Assembly (NCBI GenBank): GCA_946641515.1
Contig: CAMPBT010000002.1
Location: forward strand, 1 to 64,000
From: UBA3210 sp002363635
GTDB lineage: Bacteria; Bacillota_I; Bacilli_A; RFN20; CAG-449
Direction of reading: 5' to 3'
Length of the DNA: 64,000 bases
The position numbers and the translations under genes were made by a program. Below the pieces are notes generated by a model. The model was given only the letters and a program-made list of their open reading frames with translations. It searched no databases and was not told the origin of the DNA. Below, one piece after another: positions 1 to 9,021 of the stretch. The stretch's first letter is position 1, and each line of letters begins with the position of its first letter.

Positions 1-6
1 TAAAAT

Positions 7-42
7 AAAAAACTAAGAAGGATTTATGTTACCTCTTAGTTT
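7..42 (-). terminator. Rho-independent terminator
   Basis: A stem of AACTAAGAAGG pairs with CCTCTTAGTT around a short loop. On the minus strand it is followed by a T-rich tract, so it could stop transcription coming from the HU gene. It lies behind a second hairpin and may act in both directions. Confidence 0.5.
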
Positions 43-49
43 TATCATA

Positions 50-87
50 AGAAAAGCTGTCAGAAACTATTTTAGTTTCTTAACAGC
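50..87 (-). terminator. Terminator of the HU gene
   Basis: A strong hairpin (GCTGT..AGAAACT with AGTTTCT..ACAGC) sits just below the HU stop codon and is followed on the minus strand by TTTTCTTAT. It is the first of two hairpins after the gene. Confidence 0.7.
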
Positions 88-104
88 CCCTTTTTATTAT
101 ATTA

Positions 105-383
105 TTATTTGTTAACTTCGTCTTTTGCTTGTTTTGATTGTCTAAATGTGACAGCTTTTTGAGCAGGAATAGTAATAAATTCTTTTGTTCCTGGTGAGAC
201 AACTCTCTTGCTTGCTCTTTCTTTTACTTCGAACATACCAAAGCCTGCAATCTTAACTTCATTGCCTTTTGAAAGTTCTTCAAGCATAATGTCAAAAACT
301 GCATTAACTGCGGTTTCTGCATCTTTTTTAGATAATTCTGTTTTAGAATTAACTAAACTAATTAATTCATTTTTATTAATCAT
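105..383 (-). CDS. hup: HU family DNA-binding protein
   Basis: A 92-residue histone-like protein that bends and compacts DNA as a dimer in the nucleoid. The whole family length is present: an N-terminal helical dimerisation part, the GFG turn at residues 47-49 and the beta-arm. The arm carries proline 64, the position that intercalates into DNA in HU, although the usual Asn-Pro is Ser-Pro here. The start is supported by a GAGGGAG ribosome site about 8 bases upstream. It is a single-gene unit with its own terminators. Identification is secure; HU and its relative IHF cannot be separated by sequence alone, but HU is the usual form in Bacillota. Confidence 0.95.
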   Translation of the reverse strand: MINKNELISLVNSKTELSKKDAETAVNAVFDIMLEELSKGNEVKIAGFGMFEVKERASKRVVSPGTKEFITIPAQKAVTFRQSKQAKDEVNK

Positions 384-430
384 GATAAATTTTCTCCCTC
401 AATTCCGTAAAATTAATCTAACACACAAAA

Positions 431-456
431 TTATAATTGGCAATATCTAGAATCAA
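431..456 (-). promoter_or_regulatory. Possible promoter of HU gene
   Basis: On the minus strand a TATAAT box lies about 50 bases before the HU start codon, with a weak TTGATT-like -35 box at slightly short spacing. The -10 match is good; the -35 assignment is uncertain. Confidence 0.35.
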
Positions 457-520
457 AATTCTTGATTGATGCGTGAAGAAGTGGCAGTAATTAGGACTTT
501 TTAATGAAATTTTTTTGTTT

Positions 521-548
521 AAAAAAGAGAGACTCACTAAAATCTCTC
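521..548 (-). terminator. Terminator at the end of the suf-to-rluB gene run
   Basis: GAGAGA pairs with TCTCTC over a short loop and is followed on the minus strand by a run of T. It lies about 12 bases after the rluB stop and is the only clear hairpin terminator seen below the long run that begins with sufC. Confidence 0.7.
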
Positions 549-559
549 CTAAAATATAT

Positions 560-1327
560 CTATTTATTCTTAATCTTATAAGAAGGAATAATATTTTTTT
601 CTTTATTAGTTAGACACATTTTTTTAAGTTTATTAACTTCTTCTTCAGTTAATAAGCGATACTCTCCACGCTTAACTCCATCTAAAGTTAAAAAACCAAT
701 TGAATCACGATTAAGTGCTTTGACATGATAATCAAAGTGTTCAAACATACGTCTTACTTGACGGTTTCTACCTTCGTGAATAGTAATTTGAAGCTGAGTT
801 TTATTCATGCTTCTAAATTTTAATTCAATCTCAGCAGGTTGAGTTAAACCATCTTCAAGAAGAACACCTTTTTCTAATTCCTTAATATGTTCATCTTTAA
901 CAAAAGAATCTAAGGTTACAAAATATGTTTTATTTAAATGAGTAGAAGGATGAGTAACTAAATTGGTAAGTTCTCCATCATTAGACACAAGTAATAAACC
1001 AGAAGTATTAAAATCAAGTCTACCAACAGGATATAAACGAGTTTTCTCTTTAGTAAAGAAATCAATGACAGTTGTTCTGCCTCGATCGTCTTTTGCAGTA
1101 GATACTACTCCTATAGGTTTATTAAATAAATAAGTGACAGTTTTAGTATTTGATTTTACGACATTACCTTCAAGTTCAATTACATCATTAGACGTAACCT
1201 TAACACCCATTTCGGTAACAACCTTACCATTTACTTTAACTTTACCTTCGCTTATTAAGCGTTCTGCTTCTCTTCTAGAGCATAGGCCAAGTTCACTCAT
1301 TCTTTTTTGTAATCTAATTTCTTCCAT
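560..1327 (-). CDS. rluB: rRNA pseudouridine synthase (RluB/RsuA family)
   Basis: It converts specific uridines of ribosomal RNA to pseudouridine. Residues 1-60 form an S4 RNA-binding domain. The catalytic domain follows, with the family motif GRLD (Asp105 is the expected nucleophile) and the typical NKPIGVVST entry strand at 69-77. At 255 residues it matches the RsuA/RluB branch. The start lies 8 bases below the trigger factor stop, so the two are probably co-transcribed. Which uridine is modified (23S position 2605 type, RluB, or 16S, RsuA) is inferred only from the usual Bacillota assignment. Confidence 0.88.
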   Translation of the reverse strand: MEEIRLQKRMSELGLCSRREAERLISEGKVKVNGKVVTEMGVKVTSNDVIELEGNVVKSNTKTVTYLFNKPIGVVSTAKDDRGRTTVIDFFTKEKTRLYPVGRLDFNTSGLLLVSNDGELTNLVTHPSTHLNKTYFVTLDSFVKDEHIKELEKGVLLEDGLTQPAEIELKFRSMNKTQLQITIHEGRNRQVRRMFEHFDYHVKALNRDSIGFLTLDGVKRGEYRLLTEEEVNKLKKMCLTNKEKNIIPSYKIKNK

Positions 1328-1335
1328 ATATTTCC

Positions 1336-2265
1336 TTAGTTATTGTTTTCGAATAAGAATTTTGCAACTTTATTTTGTAATAAGTCTTTCTTTAAATCTT
1401 CCATCTTACCATCAGCGAAGAATTCTTTAACTTTTTCAAGTGGGATATTATACATTGTTGTATAAGCATTTAATCTGTTATTGATATCTTCTTCTGTTGG
1501 GATTAAGTTTTCTTTTTCACCAATTAAAGTGAATAATTTATCAATCTGAACTGATTTAGAAGCCTGTGGTTTCATTGTTTCTTTGAATGCATCAAGAGAT
1601 GAACCTGAGATTTCTAAATATTTTTCTAATGTGATACCTTGACGCGCAAATTCTGCATCATAATATCTAATCATTTCATCATATTTAGCATTTAATTCTT
1701 CATTAGAAACTTCAATGTTTGAATTTGAAATAATGTTTTCAGAAACTTTTTCTACGTATGCATTGAATGCTTCATCTTCGTGTCGCATTGAGATTTCTCT
1801 TTCGATTTCTTCTCTTAAAGCTTTTAAAGAAGCAATACCAACCTTTTGAGCGAATGCATCATCTAATGCTGGCTTAGATTTTACTTGATGAACTTTACAT
1901 TTGAATAATGCTTTTTTACCTTTTAAGTTTTCTGCTTGGTAATTTTCTGGGAATGTAACGTTAACATCGACATCTTCACCTGCTTTATGACCTACTAATT
2001 GATCTTCAAAACCTGGGATAAATGTACCTGAGCCTAATGTTAAGTCGTAATTTTCGCCTTTACCACCTTCAAAAGCTACTCCATCAACAAAGCCTTCAAA
2101 GTCGATAGTAACTACGTCACCGATACTAGCAACATCGTCTTTTGCAGCATATGCTTTTGGATTATTCTGTAATCTAGTAAGTTCTTTATTTACTTCTTCT
2201 TCTGTTGCCTTAGGTGCAACTTCTTTACCTAATTTTAAACCTTTATATTCTGATAAATTTGCCAT
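1336..2265 (-). CDS. tig: Trigger factor-like peptidyl-prolyl isomerase lacking the ribosome-binding domain
   Basis: A folding helper of the trigger factor family. Residues about 45-130 form the FKBP-type isomerase domain and residues 135-309 the helical C-terminal chaperone arms. Usual trigger factors have about 430 residues and begin with a ribosome-docking domain of about 110 residues; that domain is absent here. Only 19 bases separate the start from the upstream gene, so it cannot be hidden upstream in another start choice. The start has a good ribosome site (AAGGAG, 7 bases). It could act as a free cytoplasmic chaperone. Family call is firm; function without the docking domain is inferred. 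Confidence 0.85.
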   Translation of the reverse strand: MANLSEYKGLKLGKEVAPKATEEEVNKELTRLQNNPKAYAAKDDVASIGDVVTIDFEGFVDGVAFEGGKGENYDLTLGSGTFIPGFEDQLVGHKAGEDVDVNVTFPENYQAENLKGKKALFKCKVHQVKSKPALDDAFAQKVGIASLKALREEIEREISMRHEDEAFNAYVEKVSENIISNSNIEVSNEELNAKYDEMIRYYDAEFARQGITLEKYLEISGSSLDAFKETMKPQASKSVQIDKLFTLIGEKENLIPTEEDINNRLNAYTTMYNIPLEKVKEFFADGKMEDLKKDLLQNKVAKFLFENNN

Positions 2266-2284
2266 TTTTTTCTCCTTTCGACAA

Positions 2285-4069
2285 TTACATCATAAATAGA
2301 TAAGTATCGTTAGTCTTATAGAAAGCTTTTTCTTTCTTAGACTCATTTTTAATACTTTCTTTAAGTTTTTTCTGTAAGTCTACAGTATCTTTATTAAGTT
2401 TTTTTGCAATCTTAATTAAGATGCTATAAATACCTACTGAATATAAATTATGCATATTCTTTGTAATAATATCGTATGCATAAGATAAATCTTTTTGATT
2501 GTTAAGCGCTAAAAGACCTAAAGCACATAACTCATTTTCATTACCAAATGAAGCATAATCATCTTCGTATTTATCATAGACTCTCTTTGCTTCTTCAAAT
2601 TCTTTATTTTGGATTAATAACCAAATATAAAGATCGTAATGCATTAATTCATAATAATCTTTATTTTCGTAATCATTATATAGGTCTCTAGCCTCTTTTA
2701 AGGCTTCTTCTAAACCTTTTTCTTCATAAGTGATTAAGACTTTATATAAAGAAGAAGTATAATCATCTTTAACTAATTTCTTAACCATTTCTAGATTAGG
2801 TTTAAGACCATATGTTCCATAAAAATAACCACGTAATAAAGTTTCATTTTTAAGTTCAGTTTTCTTTAATAACTTTTTAAATTCTTTTTTAGAATATTTT
2901 GAAGGGGCAAACATATTAACAAATTCAAATGCTTGCTCAGCAGTTGAGACATCATTAATTTGTTCATATGCCTTTTTAGCCTCAGCAAAATTAGACTTAA
3001 ATAAGTAATAAATGATTTTAAAGAATTTACTACTAGAGTCATTAGGTACTTCATTTTCTAAATGATCAATACAATCTTTTAGATGTTCAGTATCATTTTT
3101 AACGACGTATGCATTTGCAAGATTTTCATAAATTTGAGGAACATCAATATCTTTTTGAGCCTCTAATAAATATTCTAAAGACTTATTCATACCTAAATTA
3201 GTTTCTAAGCATCCATATAAGATACCTAAATATAATCTAACATTAGGACGATTCTCTTTGAGTTTTTCAAAATATTCAATAGCCTCTAAATAGATTTCTC
3301 CATCTAAGACTACACTCATCATCATTTGGAAAACTTCACCTTCATTAAATTGATCTAATTTAATCTTCGTTAGTTCATCAAATGCTAAACGATAATTTTT
3401 CTTCATCGCGTGATATTCTGCAATTGTTAATTGGCCTCTATCAAGTAAATCTGTGTCTTTCAACTCTTCATAGAAATATTCATCATAATGAGGATAATGT
3501 TCTATTAAAGAAATCTTTAAACCCATTAAATTGATGAACGAATCTCCTGGATGAAGGACTGCAAACTTATTAAAACATTCTTTAGCCTCTTTAACGAGTT
3601 CGTTATTGATATAGTAATCAATTAACATGATGTTTAGATTATTTAAGTCATTCTTACATTCTGGGAAAGACATTGTCTTATCAATAGACTCTTTCAATTT
3701 AGGTGAATAATCATTTTTATACATGCTTAAATATAAAGTTTCACCTAAAGAAGTAAGATAAGAATCATGTTTATCTTTCTTCGCATATCTTAAAACTTCT
3801 TCAATATCTTTAAATTTTCTAGAATCAATTAAATACGCTAAATAAGCTTCATAAGATAATTCTCTAAGTTTTTTACCACCAGAGAAAATCTTTTTAAAAT
3901 TTTCACCGATTTGTTCTTTCTTATCTTGGAAAGAAGTTTCTAAATCAATTAATGTGATATAAAATAAAGCTCTTAAGTCTTTAGTAGATTCATATAATTT
4001 TGTTAACCCAGCATAAGCTTGCTTTGTTTGTCCAGATTGAATCCATGCAATATAATCTTCTAAACGCAT
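2285..4069 (-). CDS. Helical-repeat (TPR-like) protein of unknown function
   Basis: A 594-residue soluble protein made of repeated helix pairs of roughly 34 residues, consistent with tetratricopeptide-type scaffolds that bind other proteins. No catalytic motif, signal peptide or membrane segment is visible. Its start codon overlaps the stop of the msrA gene (TAATG), and the trigger factor gene follows after 19 bases, so it is part of the same run. The neighbourhood of protein-repair and folding genes (MsrA, trigger factor) makes a role in protein quality control possible, but this is only guilt by association. Confidence 0.6.
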   Translation of the reverse strand: MRLEDYIAWIQSGQTKQAYAGLTKLYESTKDLRALFYITLIDLETSFQDKKEQIGENFKKIFSGGKKLRELSYEAYLAYLIDSRKFKDIEEVLRYAKKDKHDSYLTSLGETLYLSMYKNDYSPKLKESIDKTMSFPECKNDLNNLNIMLIDYYINNELVKEAKECFNKFAVLHPGDSFINLMGLKISLIEHYPHYDEYFYEELKDTDLLDRGQLTIAEYHAMKKNYRLAFDELTKIKLDQFNEGEVFQMMMSVVLDGEIYLEAIEYFEKLKENRPNVRLYLGILYGCLETNLGMNKSLEYLLEAQKDIDVPQIYENLANAYVVKNDTEHLKDCIDHLENEVPNDSSSKFFKIIYYLFKSNFAEAKKAYEQINDVSTAEQAFEFVNMFAPSKYSKKEFKKLLKKTELKNETLLRGYFYGTYGLKPNLEMVKKLVKDDYTSSLYKVLITYEEKGLEEALKEARDLYNDYENKDYYELMHYDLYIWLLIQNKEFEEAKRVYDKYEDDYASFGNENELCALGLLALNNQKDLSYAYDIITKNMHNLYSVGIYSILIKIAKKLNKDTVDLQKKLKESIKNESKKEKAFYKTNDTYLFMM

Positions 4070-4869
4070 TAATTCTCTCCTTTCTTATATCTACCACTTA
4101 TTCTAAGTTCTTCTTCCATTTTTAAAGGATTCTTCAAATGGAAATCTTGATGCTCTTCTTCAGCTTTATAGAAAATAGTAGAATCTAATAATTCAACGAC
4201 AACTTCTTTCTTAAAATTGTCTTCATATTCTTTTTTTATTTTATTAAAGACAGCTTTTTCTTCTAAAGAAGAAGTAAAAACTGCTGTAGTATATGAAGAA
4301 CCTCTATCGATAAATTGACCATCTTTATCAAATGGGTCAATAGAGGCAAAATACGCTCGTAAAAGATCCTCATAACTAATTTCTCTGTCATCATAATAAA
4401 TTAAGACAGTTTCTTTATGTCCAGTTAATTGCTTTTTAACATCAAGATATTTTGGATTAACAGTTTTTCCTCCTGCATATCCAGAAATAACTTTCTTTAC
4501 CCCTTTCATTTCATAATAAGGTAAAGCCATACACCAAAAGCAACCACCTGCAAATAAAGCATTTTTTATATGATGAGGGATAATTAAAGTACTATCTTCA
4601 TCGTCGTAAGTATAATCAAAGAAGACATTTAATTCTTCTTTAATAATCACAGTTAGAGAACTTGATGCCTTAAATCTAAAATAATCAAAATTCCCTTCGA
4701 TTAAATAAATAAGAGCATCTTTAATTAAAGATGAAGAACCTTCAAAAATAGTAGGTTCATCAATCTTTTTATAAACACTAAGTTTATCTTCCTCGTTTTC
4801 AAATAGAAAACAGTAATTATCTCTAGTCAATTTATTTTCTTCATTAAGTTTTACAGTAGGTAAAATCAT
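4069..4869 (-). CDS. msrA: Peptide methionine sulfoxide reductase MsrA with an extra N-terminal domain
   Basis: MsrA reduces methionine-S-sulfoxide in proteins back to methionine. The catalytic part starts near residue 105, with the GCFWC active-site motif at 109-113 and the HQDFH..NP block near the C-terminus. About 105 residues precede it that are not part of normal MsrA (about 160-180 residues); they contain no motif recognised here. The gene starts directly below parB and ends in a TAATG overlap with the next gene. The MsrA assignment is secure; the extension may be a sensor or partner-binding domain. Confidence 0.88.
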   Translation of the reverse strand: MILPTVKLNEENKLTRDNYCFLFENEEDKLSVYKKIDEPTIFEGSSSLIKDALIYLIEGNFDYFRFKASSSLTVIIKEELNVFFDYTYDDEDSTLIIPHHIKNALFAGGCFWCMALPYYEMKGVKKVISGYAGGKTVNPKYLDVKKQLTGHKETVLIYYDDREISYEDLLRAYFASIDPFDKDGQFIDRGSSYTTAVFTSSLEEKAVFNKIKKEYEDNFKKEVVVELLDSTIFYKAEEEHQDFHLKNPLKMEEELRISGRYKKGEN

Positions 4870-5697
4870 CTAGTCCTCCTGCAATTTTTCTTTAATAAAT
4901 TTGTTTAAATCTTTTTTAGACTTAAATCTAATGGTTAATTTATTTCTCGATACTTCAACTTTTGCGTTGTTCGCACTTGCTAAACGGTCCATCTTTTCTT
5001 GATAAGGTGAAGGATGTTTATATGAAGTAATTAATCTTTCAATTTCTCTAGCAGATAAATTCTTTTCGATAATTTCTTGTAAATATTTATTCGCATCATC
5101 ATCACTTAAACCTACTAATGCACGAGCTTGGCCATAAGTAATTTTTTCTTTTTTAAGAGCCTGTTTTACTTCTATAGGAAGTTTATCTAAACGAATAATA
5201 TTATTTACTTGAGAAATAGAAATTTTAGAAATAAGCGCAATATCTTTTCTAAGGACATGGAATTCTTTAGTTAAGATATTAAATGTACTAGTTTTAGTTA
5301 AGATGTTATCGTGAAGTTTACTTGCAGATCTATTTAAAATTAAATAGATAAGTAAGTCATCATCAACATCCTTAACAAAACATGGGATAGTTTCATAACC
5401 CATCTTTTTTGCAAAATAATATCTTTTAAATCCAGAAACAACTTCGTATTCATTTTCATGTTTACGAACAAGAATTGGATTTAAAATACCATTATCTTTA
5501 ATGGATTTTTTTAAATCCTTATAGTCTTGATCATTAAAGAAATGATCTTTACAAATATAAGGAAATTGAATTTTATTTAATGGTAAATTTAAAGTTAAAT
5601 CTTCTCCTTTAGGCTTAGCAAAAGCATCAATGATGTCTTCATCTTGATATTTTTTAATTAATGACGAAAGGTTACGATTCTTCTTTTTATTTTCCAT
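4870..5697 (-). CDS. parB: ParB/Spo0J family chromosome-partitioning protein
   Basis: A 275-residue DNA-binding partition protein that loads near the origin at parS sites and works with the ParA ATPase. The N-terminal ParB domain contains the motif GFKRYYFAKKMG, a variant of the usual GERRxRA box that binds CTP. A helix-turn-helix follows (about residues 160-185), then a C-terminal dimerisation part. It overlaps the parA stop by 11 bases, so the two are translationally coupled. I did not find a classic parS palindrome in the window. Noc is an alternative label, but the coupling to parA favours ParB. Confidence 0.92.
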   Translation of the reverse strand: MENKKKNRNLSSLIKKYQDEDIIDAFAKPKGEDLTLNLPLNKIQFPYICKDHFFNDQDYKDLKKSIKDNGILNPILVRKHENEYEVVSGFKRYYFAKKMGYETIPCFVKDVDDDLLIYLILNRSASKLHDNILTKTSTFNILTKEFHVLRKDIALISKISISQVNNIIRLDKLPIEVKQALKKEKITYGQARALVGLSDDDANKYLQEIIEKNLSAREIERLITSYKHPSPYQEKMDRLASANNAKVEVSRNKLTIRFKSKKDLNKFIKEKLQED

Positions 5698-6445
5698 TTA
5701 AAATCTCCCTTGCAAGTGATAAGTAAGCAACTGAACCAGTTGCAGTAGGTCTAAAATCAGTTACAGGTTTACCATAATATGCTGCTTCTGCAATTGAGTT
5801 GTTACGAGGAATTTCTGTAACGAAAGTCTTTTCTTTAAATAAAGAACGAACTTCTGTAGTAATATCAGTTGCAAGTTTTAATCTAGCATCATACATAGTA
5901 AGTAAGAAACCTAGAATTTCTAAGTTATGGTTATAATTCTTTTGAACTCTAGAAATAGTACTTAAGATTTGAGCGACTGCTTCTAAAGCATAGAATTCAC
6001 ATTGAACAGGTACTAAAACCTGATCTGCTGCACAAAGTGCATTTAATGAAAGTAAGCCTAATGAAGGAGGACAATCAATAATGATAAAATCATATTCTTT
6101 AGTTAAAGATGCAATAGCATTTTTAAGTAAATATAAAGGTTCTTGATCGTGAGTCTTCGCTTCAATAGTTGCAAGTTTTAAGTTTGCCATAATAACATCG
6201 ATATTTTTATTTTCACTCTTACGAATAGTTTTATTAATATCAAAATCAGTTGTTAAAGCATCTAAAATAGTTTTTCTAACAGCAGTAGGGTCAAGTCCAA
6301 GTCCCCTACCTGCATTTCCCTGAGGGTCCATATCAATAATTAAGACAGATTTGTTAAGTTTTGCGAAAGCACCTGCTAAAGAGATTGCAGTAGTAGTCTT
6401 ACCAACTCCGCCTTTTTGATTACTTATTGCAATAATTCTTGTCAT
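5687..6445 (-). CDS. parA: ParA/Soj family partition ATPase
   Basis: A MinD/ParA-type ATPase of 252 residues that drives origin segregation with ParB. The deviant Walker A motif KGGVGKTT lies at residues 10-17, the switch region with DMDPQGNAG follows, and the Walker B strand reads FIIIDCPPSLG. Length and motifs are those of chromosomal Soj. It sits next to rsmG and mnmG, an arrangement common close to the replication origin in Bacillota, although dnaA is not in the window. Confidence 0.94.
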   Translation of the reverse strand: MTRIIAISNQKGGVGKTTTAISLAGAFAKLNKSVLIIDMDPQGNAGRGLGLDPTAVRKTILDALTTDFDINKTIRKSENKNIDVIMANLKLATIEAKTHDQEPLYLLKNAIASLTKEYDFIIIDCPPSLGLLSLNALCAADQVLVPVQCEFYALEAVAQILSTISRVQKNYNHNLEILGFLLTMYDARLKLATDITTEVRSLFKEKTFVTEIPRNNSIAEAAYYGKPVTDFRPTATGSVAYLSLAREILNGK

Positions 6446-6454
6446 AATCTCCTC

Positions 6455-7159
6455 CTATAGTGGTTTCTTTTTTATTTGGCCATAATTTCTAGGATATCCT
6501 AGAGGAGTATGACCAACTTTCTTAACAAAGACATTTCCTCTTACATCATTTTCTGAAGGAAGTGTTGTAGTTTGAATCTTATCTAATACTAAATTTAATT
6601 TCTTAAATGCATTAGTACATTCATTAACTTCTTCTTGATACGCTCTACCTTTTAAAGCGATTAAATCCCCGTTAACTTTAAGCATCTTTGAGCCAATTTC
6701 AAGTAAGATGTTTAAGCGTGATACTGCTCTAAAGCATACGATATCAAATTCTTCTTCATGATTTTTAGAAAAATCTTCACTTCTTTCATTAATAATTTCA
6801 ACATTCTTTAATGACAATTTATCAACTACTTCTTGTAAGAAATTACATCTTTTAGTTAAAGGTTCTAAAAGACTAACTCTTAAAGAAGGATAGCAAATGG
6901 CAAGTACTAAACCAGGGAATCCTGCTCCAGTACCTACATCAATAAGTTTTTGAGAATCAATCTTATAATCAAAAGTAAATAATAAAGAATCATAAAAATG
7001 CTTTTCTAATACTTCGTCATGTTCAGTAATGCCTGTTAAGTTCATTACTTTATTTTTTTCCACGAGTAAAGTCCAGTATTCTTCAAGCTGAGAATATTGT
7101 TCATCAGTTAAAGATAAACCGTTTTTAGATGTTAATTTTACAAATTCTTCTTTATTCAT
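6455..7159 (-). CDS. rsmG: 16S rRNA (guanine-N7) methyltransferase RsmG
   Basis: It methylates N7 of G527 in 16S rRNA using S-adenosylmethionine. The SAM-binding motif I (DVGTGAGFPGL) lies near residues 75-85, and full family length (234 residues) is present. Its start overlaps the mnmG stop (TAATG), the classic gidA-gidB order. Loss of this enzyme is known to give low-level streptomycin resistance in other bacteria. Confidence 0.94.
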   Translation of the reverse strand: MNKEEFVKLTSKNGLSLTDEQYSQLEEYWTLLVEKNKVMNLTGITEHDEVLEKHFYDSLLFTFDYKIDSQKLIDVGTGAGFPGLVLAICYPSLRVSLLEPLTKRCNFLQEVVDKLSLKNVEIINERSEDFSKNHEEEFDIVCFRAVSRLNILLEIGSKMLKVNGDLIALKGRAYQEEVNECTNAFKKLNLVLDKIQTTTLPSENDVRGNVFVKKVGHTPLGYPRNYGQIKKKPL

Positions 7160-9018
7160 TATTGACCTTTCTTTAAATGCATAAGAAGCATTGAAATATC
7201 AGAAGGATTAACCCCTGAAATACGGGAAGCTTGTCCAACGTTCAATGGTCTAACAGCATTTAATTTTTGTCTTGCTTCAAGTCTAAGTCCATCCATATGA
7301 GTATAATCAATATTTCCCGGAATCTTGATTGAATCAACTTTTCTTAATCTTTCTGCTTCTTTCATCTCTTTAGAAATGTAGCCTTCATACTTAATTAAGA
7401 CTTCTAGTTGGAACATCTCTTCATCAGACATTTCTTCAAGTTCGATGTATTTAACTAGATCTTTTAATTTAACTGGAGGTCTACGGAGAATTTCTGCTCC
7501 TGTAGGTCCACCTTTGTAATCACTATAACCAAGTGAGTTCATATATTTAACAAAATCTTCTTTTTCACCCATATGTGTAGATTCAAGAAGAGCTTTGTTT
7601 CTATCAAATTTTGCCATTTTTTCTAATAGTCTATTGTATCTTTCATCAGAAATTAATCCAATAGAATGTCCAATAGGAGTAAGTCTTAAGTCAGCATTAT
7701 CGCTTCTCATAAGTAAACGATATTCTGCTCTAGATGAAAGTAAACGATATGGTTCTTTAGTTCCTTTTGAAACTAAGTCATCAATCATAACTCCAATATA
7801 AGACTGGTCTCTAGATAAAATTAAAGGTTCTTTACCATCAATTTTTCTACAAGCGTTAATACCTGCAATTAAACCAAGTGCTGCAGCTTCTTCATAACCT
7901 GAAGTACCACAGATTTGTCCACCGATAAATAGTCCAGGCCATTTACGGATTTCTAAAGAATAATCATATTCTTCAGTTTTAATAGCATCATATTCAATAG
8001 CGTAAGCATATTTTAAGATGACAGCGTGTTCTAGACCTTTTAAAGAATGAACCATTTCATCTTGAACATATTCTGGCATTGAAGTAGAAAAGCCTTGTAA
8101 ATAGACAGAATCAGTATGAATAGATTCTGGTTCTAAGAATAATTGATGTCTTTCTTTATCCGCAAATCTTACTACTTTATCTTCAATAGAAGGACAGTAT
8201 CTAGGACCAACCCCTTTAACTACCCCACCATACATTGCAGATTCAAGTAAATGATCTCTAATAATTTTGTGAGTCTTTTCATTAGTATAAGTCAAATAAC
8301 ATTTAATTTGTTTATCTAAAGGCAAAATATTTGTATCTTCAAAGCTAAATTTTAATGGAGCGTCAGTACCAAGTTGTTCTTCAAGTACTGAATAATCGAT
8401 AGAATCTGCTTTGATACGTTGAGGAGTACCTGTTTTAAGTCTAATGAGTTCAATACCCATATTGTCTCTTAAATAAGGTGATAAACCTTTAGAAGGTTTT
8501 TCTCCATCTGGGCCAGCTTCTTCAACGTGATGACCACGTAAAATAACTGATTCCATATAAGTTCCAGTAGTAATAACAACAGCTTTAGAAGTAAACTCTT
8601 TATCACCAACTTTAACGCCAGTAACTTTTGTTTCATCATGAAGAAGCGCAGTTGCCATACCTTCATAGATTTCTAAGTTTTCAGTTTCTTCTGCAAACTT
8701 TTGCATTACTTTTGGATAATCTAATTTATCTTCTTGTGCTCTTAAGCATTGTACGCCAGGTCCTTTTCCGGTATTAAGCATCTTCATTTGAAGTTGGCCA
8801 TAGTCAGCGCCTTTTCCCATCATACCGCCTAAAGCATCGATTTCTCTAACTACAATACCTTTTGCAGATCCACCGATTGATGGATTACAAGGCATGTTAG
8901 ACATCATTTTTTTATTTAAAGTGATTAGTAAAGTTTTCTTTCCTAAATGTGCTGAAGCGAAGGCTGCCTCCATTCCAGCGTGTCCTCCCCCAATTACAAT
9001 AACATCATAATTAGACAT
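7159..9018 (-). CDS. mnmG: tRNA uridine 5-carboxymethylaminomethyl modification enzyme MnmG
   Basis: The FAD-containing partner of MnmE, which together modify the wobble uridine of several tRNAs. The N-terminal dinucleotide motif GGGHAGMEAA is at residues 10-19, followed by the family block CNPSIGGSAKG and a C-terminal helical tRNA-binding domain. The 619-residue length is normal. It follows sufB by only a few bases and overlaps rsmG. Confidence 0.96.
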   Translation of the reverse strand: MSNYDVIVIGGGHAGMEAAFASAHLGKKTLLITLNKKMMSNMPCNPSIGGSAKGIVVREIDALGGMMGKGADYGQLQMKMLNTGKGPGVQCLRAQEDKLDYPKVMQKFAEETENLEIYEGMATALLHDETKVTGVKVGDKEFTSKAVVITTGTYMESVILRGHHVEEAGPDGEKPSKGLSPYLRDNMGIELIRLKTGTPQRIKADSIDYSVLEEQLGTDAPLKFSFEDTNILPLDKQIKCYLTYTNEKTHKIIRDHLLESAMYGGVVKGVGPRYCPSIEDKVVRFADKERHQLFLEPESIHTDSVYLQGFSTSMPEYVQDEMVHSLKGLEHAVILKYAYAIEYDAIKTEEYDYSLEIRKWPGLFIGGQICGTSGYEEAAALGLIAGINACRKIDGKEPLILSRDQSYIGVMIDDLVSKGTKEPYRLLSSRAEYRLLMRSDNADLRLTPIGHSIGLISDERYNRLLEKMAKFDRNKALLESTHMGEKEDFVKYMNSLGYSDYKGGPTGAEILRRPPVKLKDLVKYIELEEMSDEEMFQLEVLIKYEGYISKEMKEAERLRKVDSIKIPGNIDYTHMDGLRLEARQKLNAVRPLNVGQASRISGVNPSDISMLLMHLKKGQ

Positions 9019-9021
9019 ATA

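Noticed and set aside
208..450. Open frame on the plus strand over the HU gene
   Set aside because: It is antisense to HU and has no ribosome site or protein-like features.
4870..6445. Origin-proximal parS palindrome near parAB
   Set aside because: No TGTTTCACGTGAAACA-like 16-mer was seen by eye; dnaA and the origin are not in the window.
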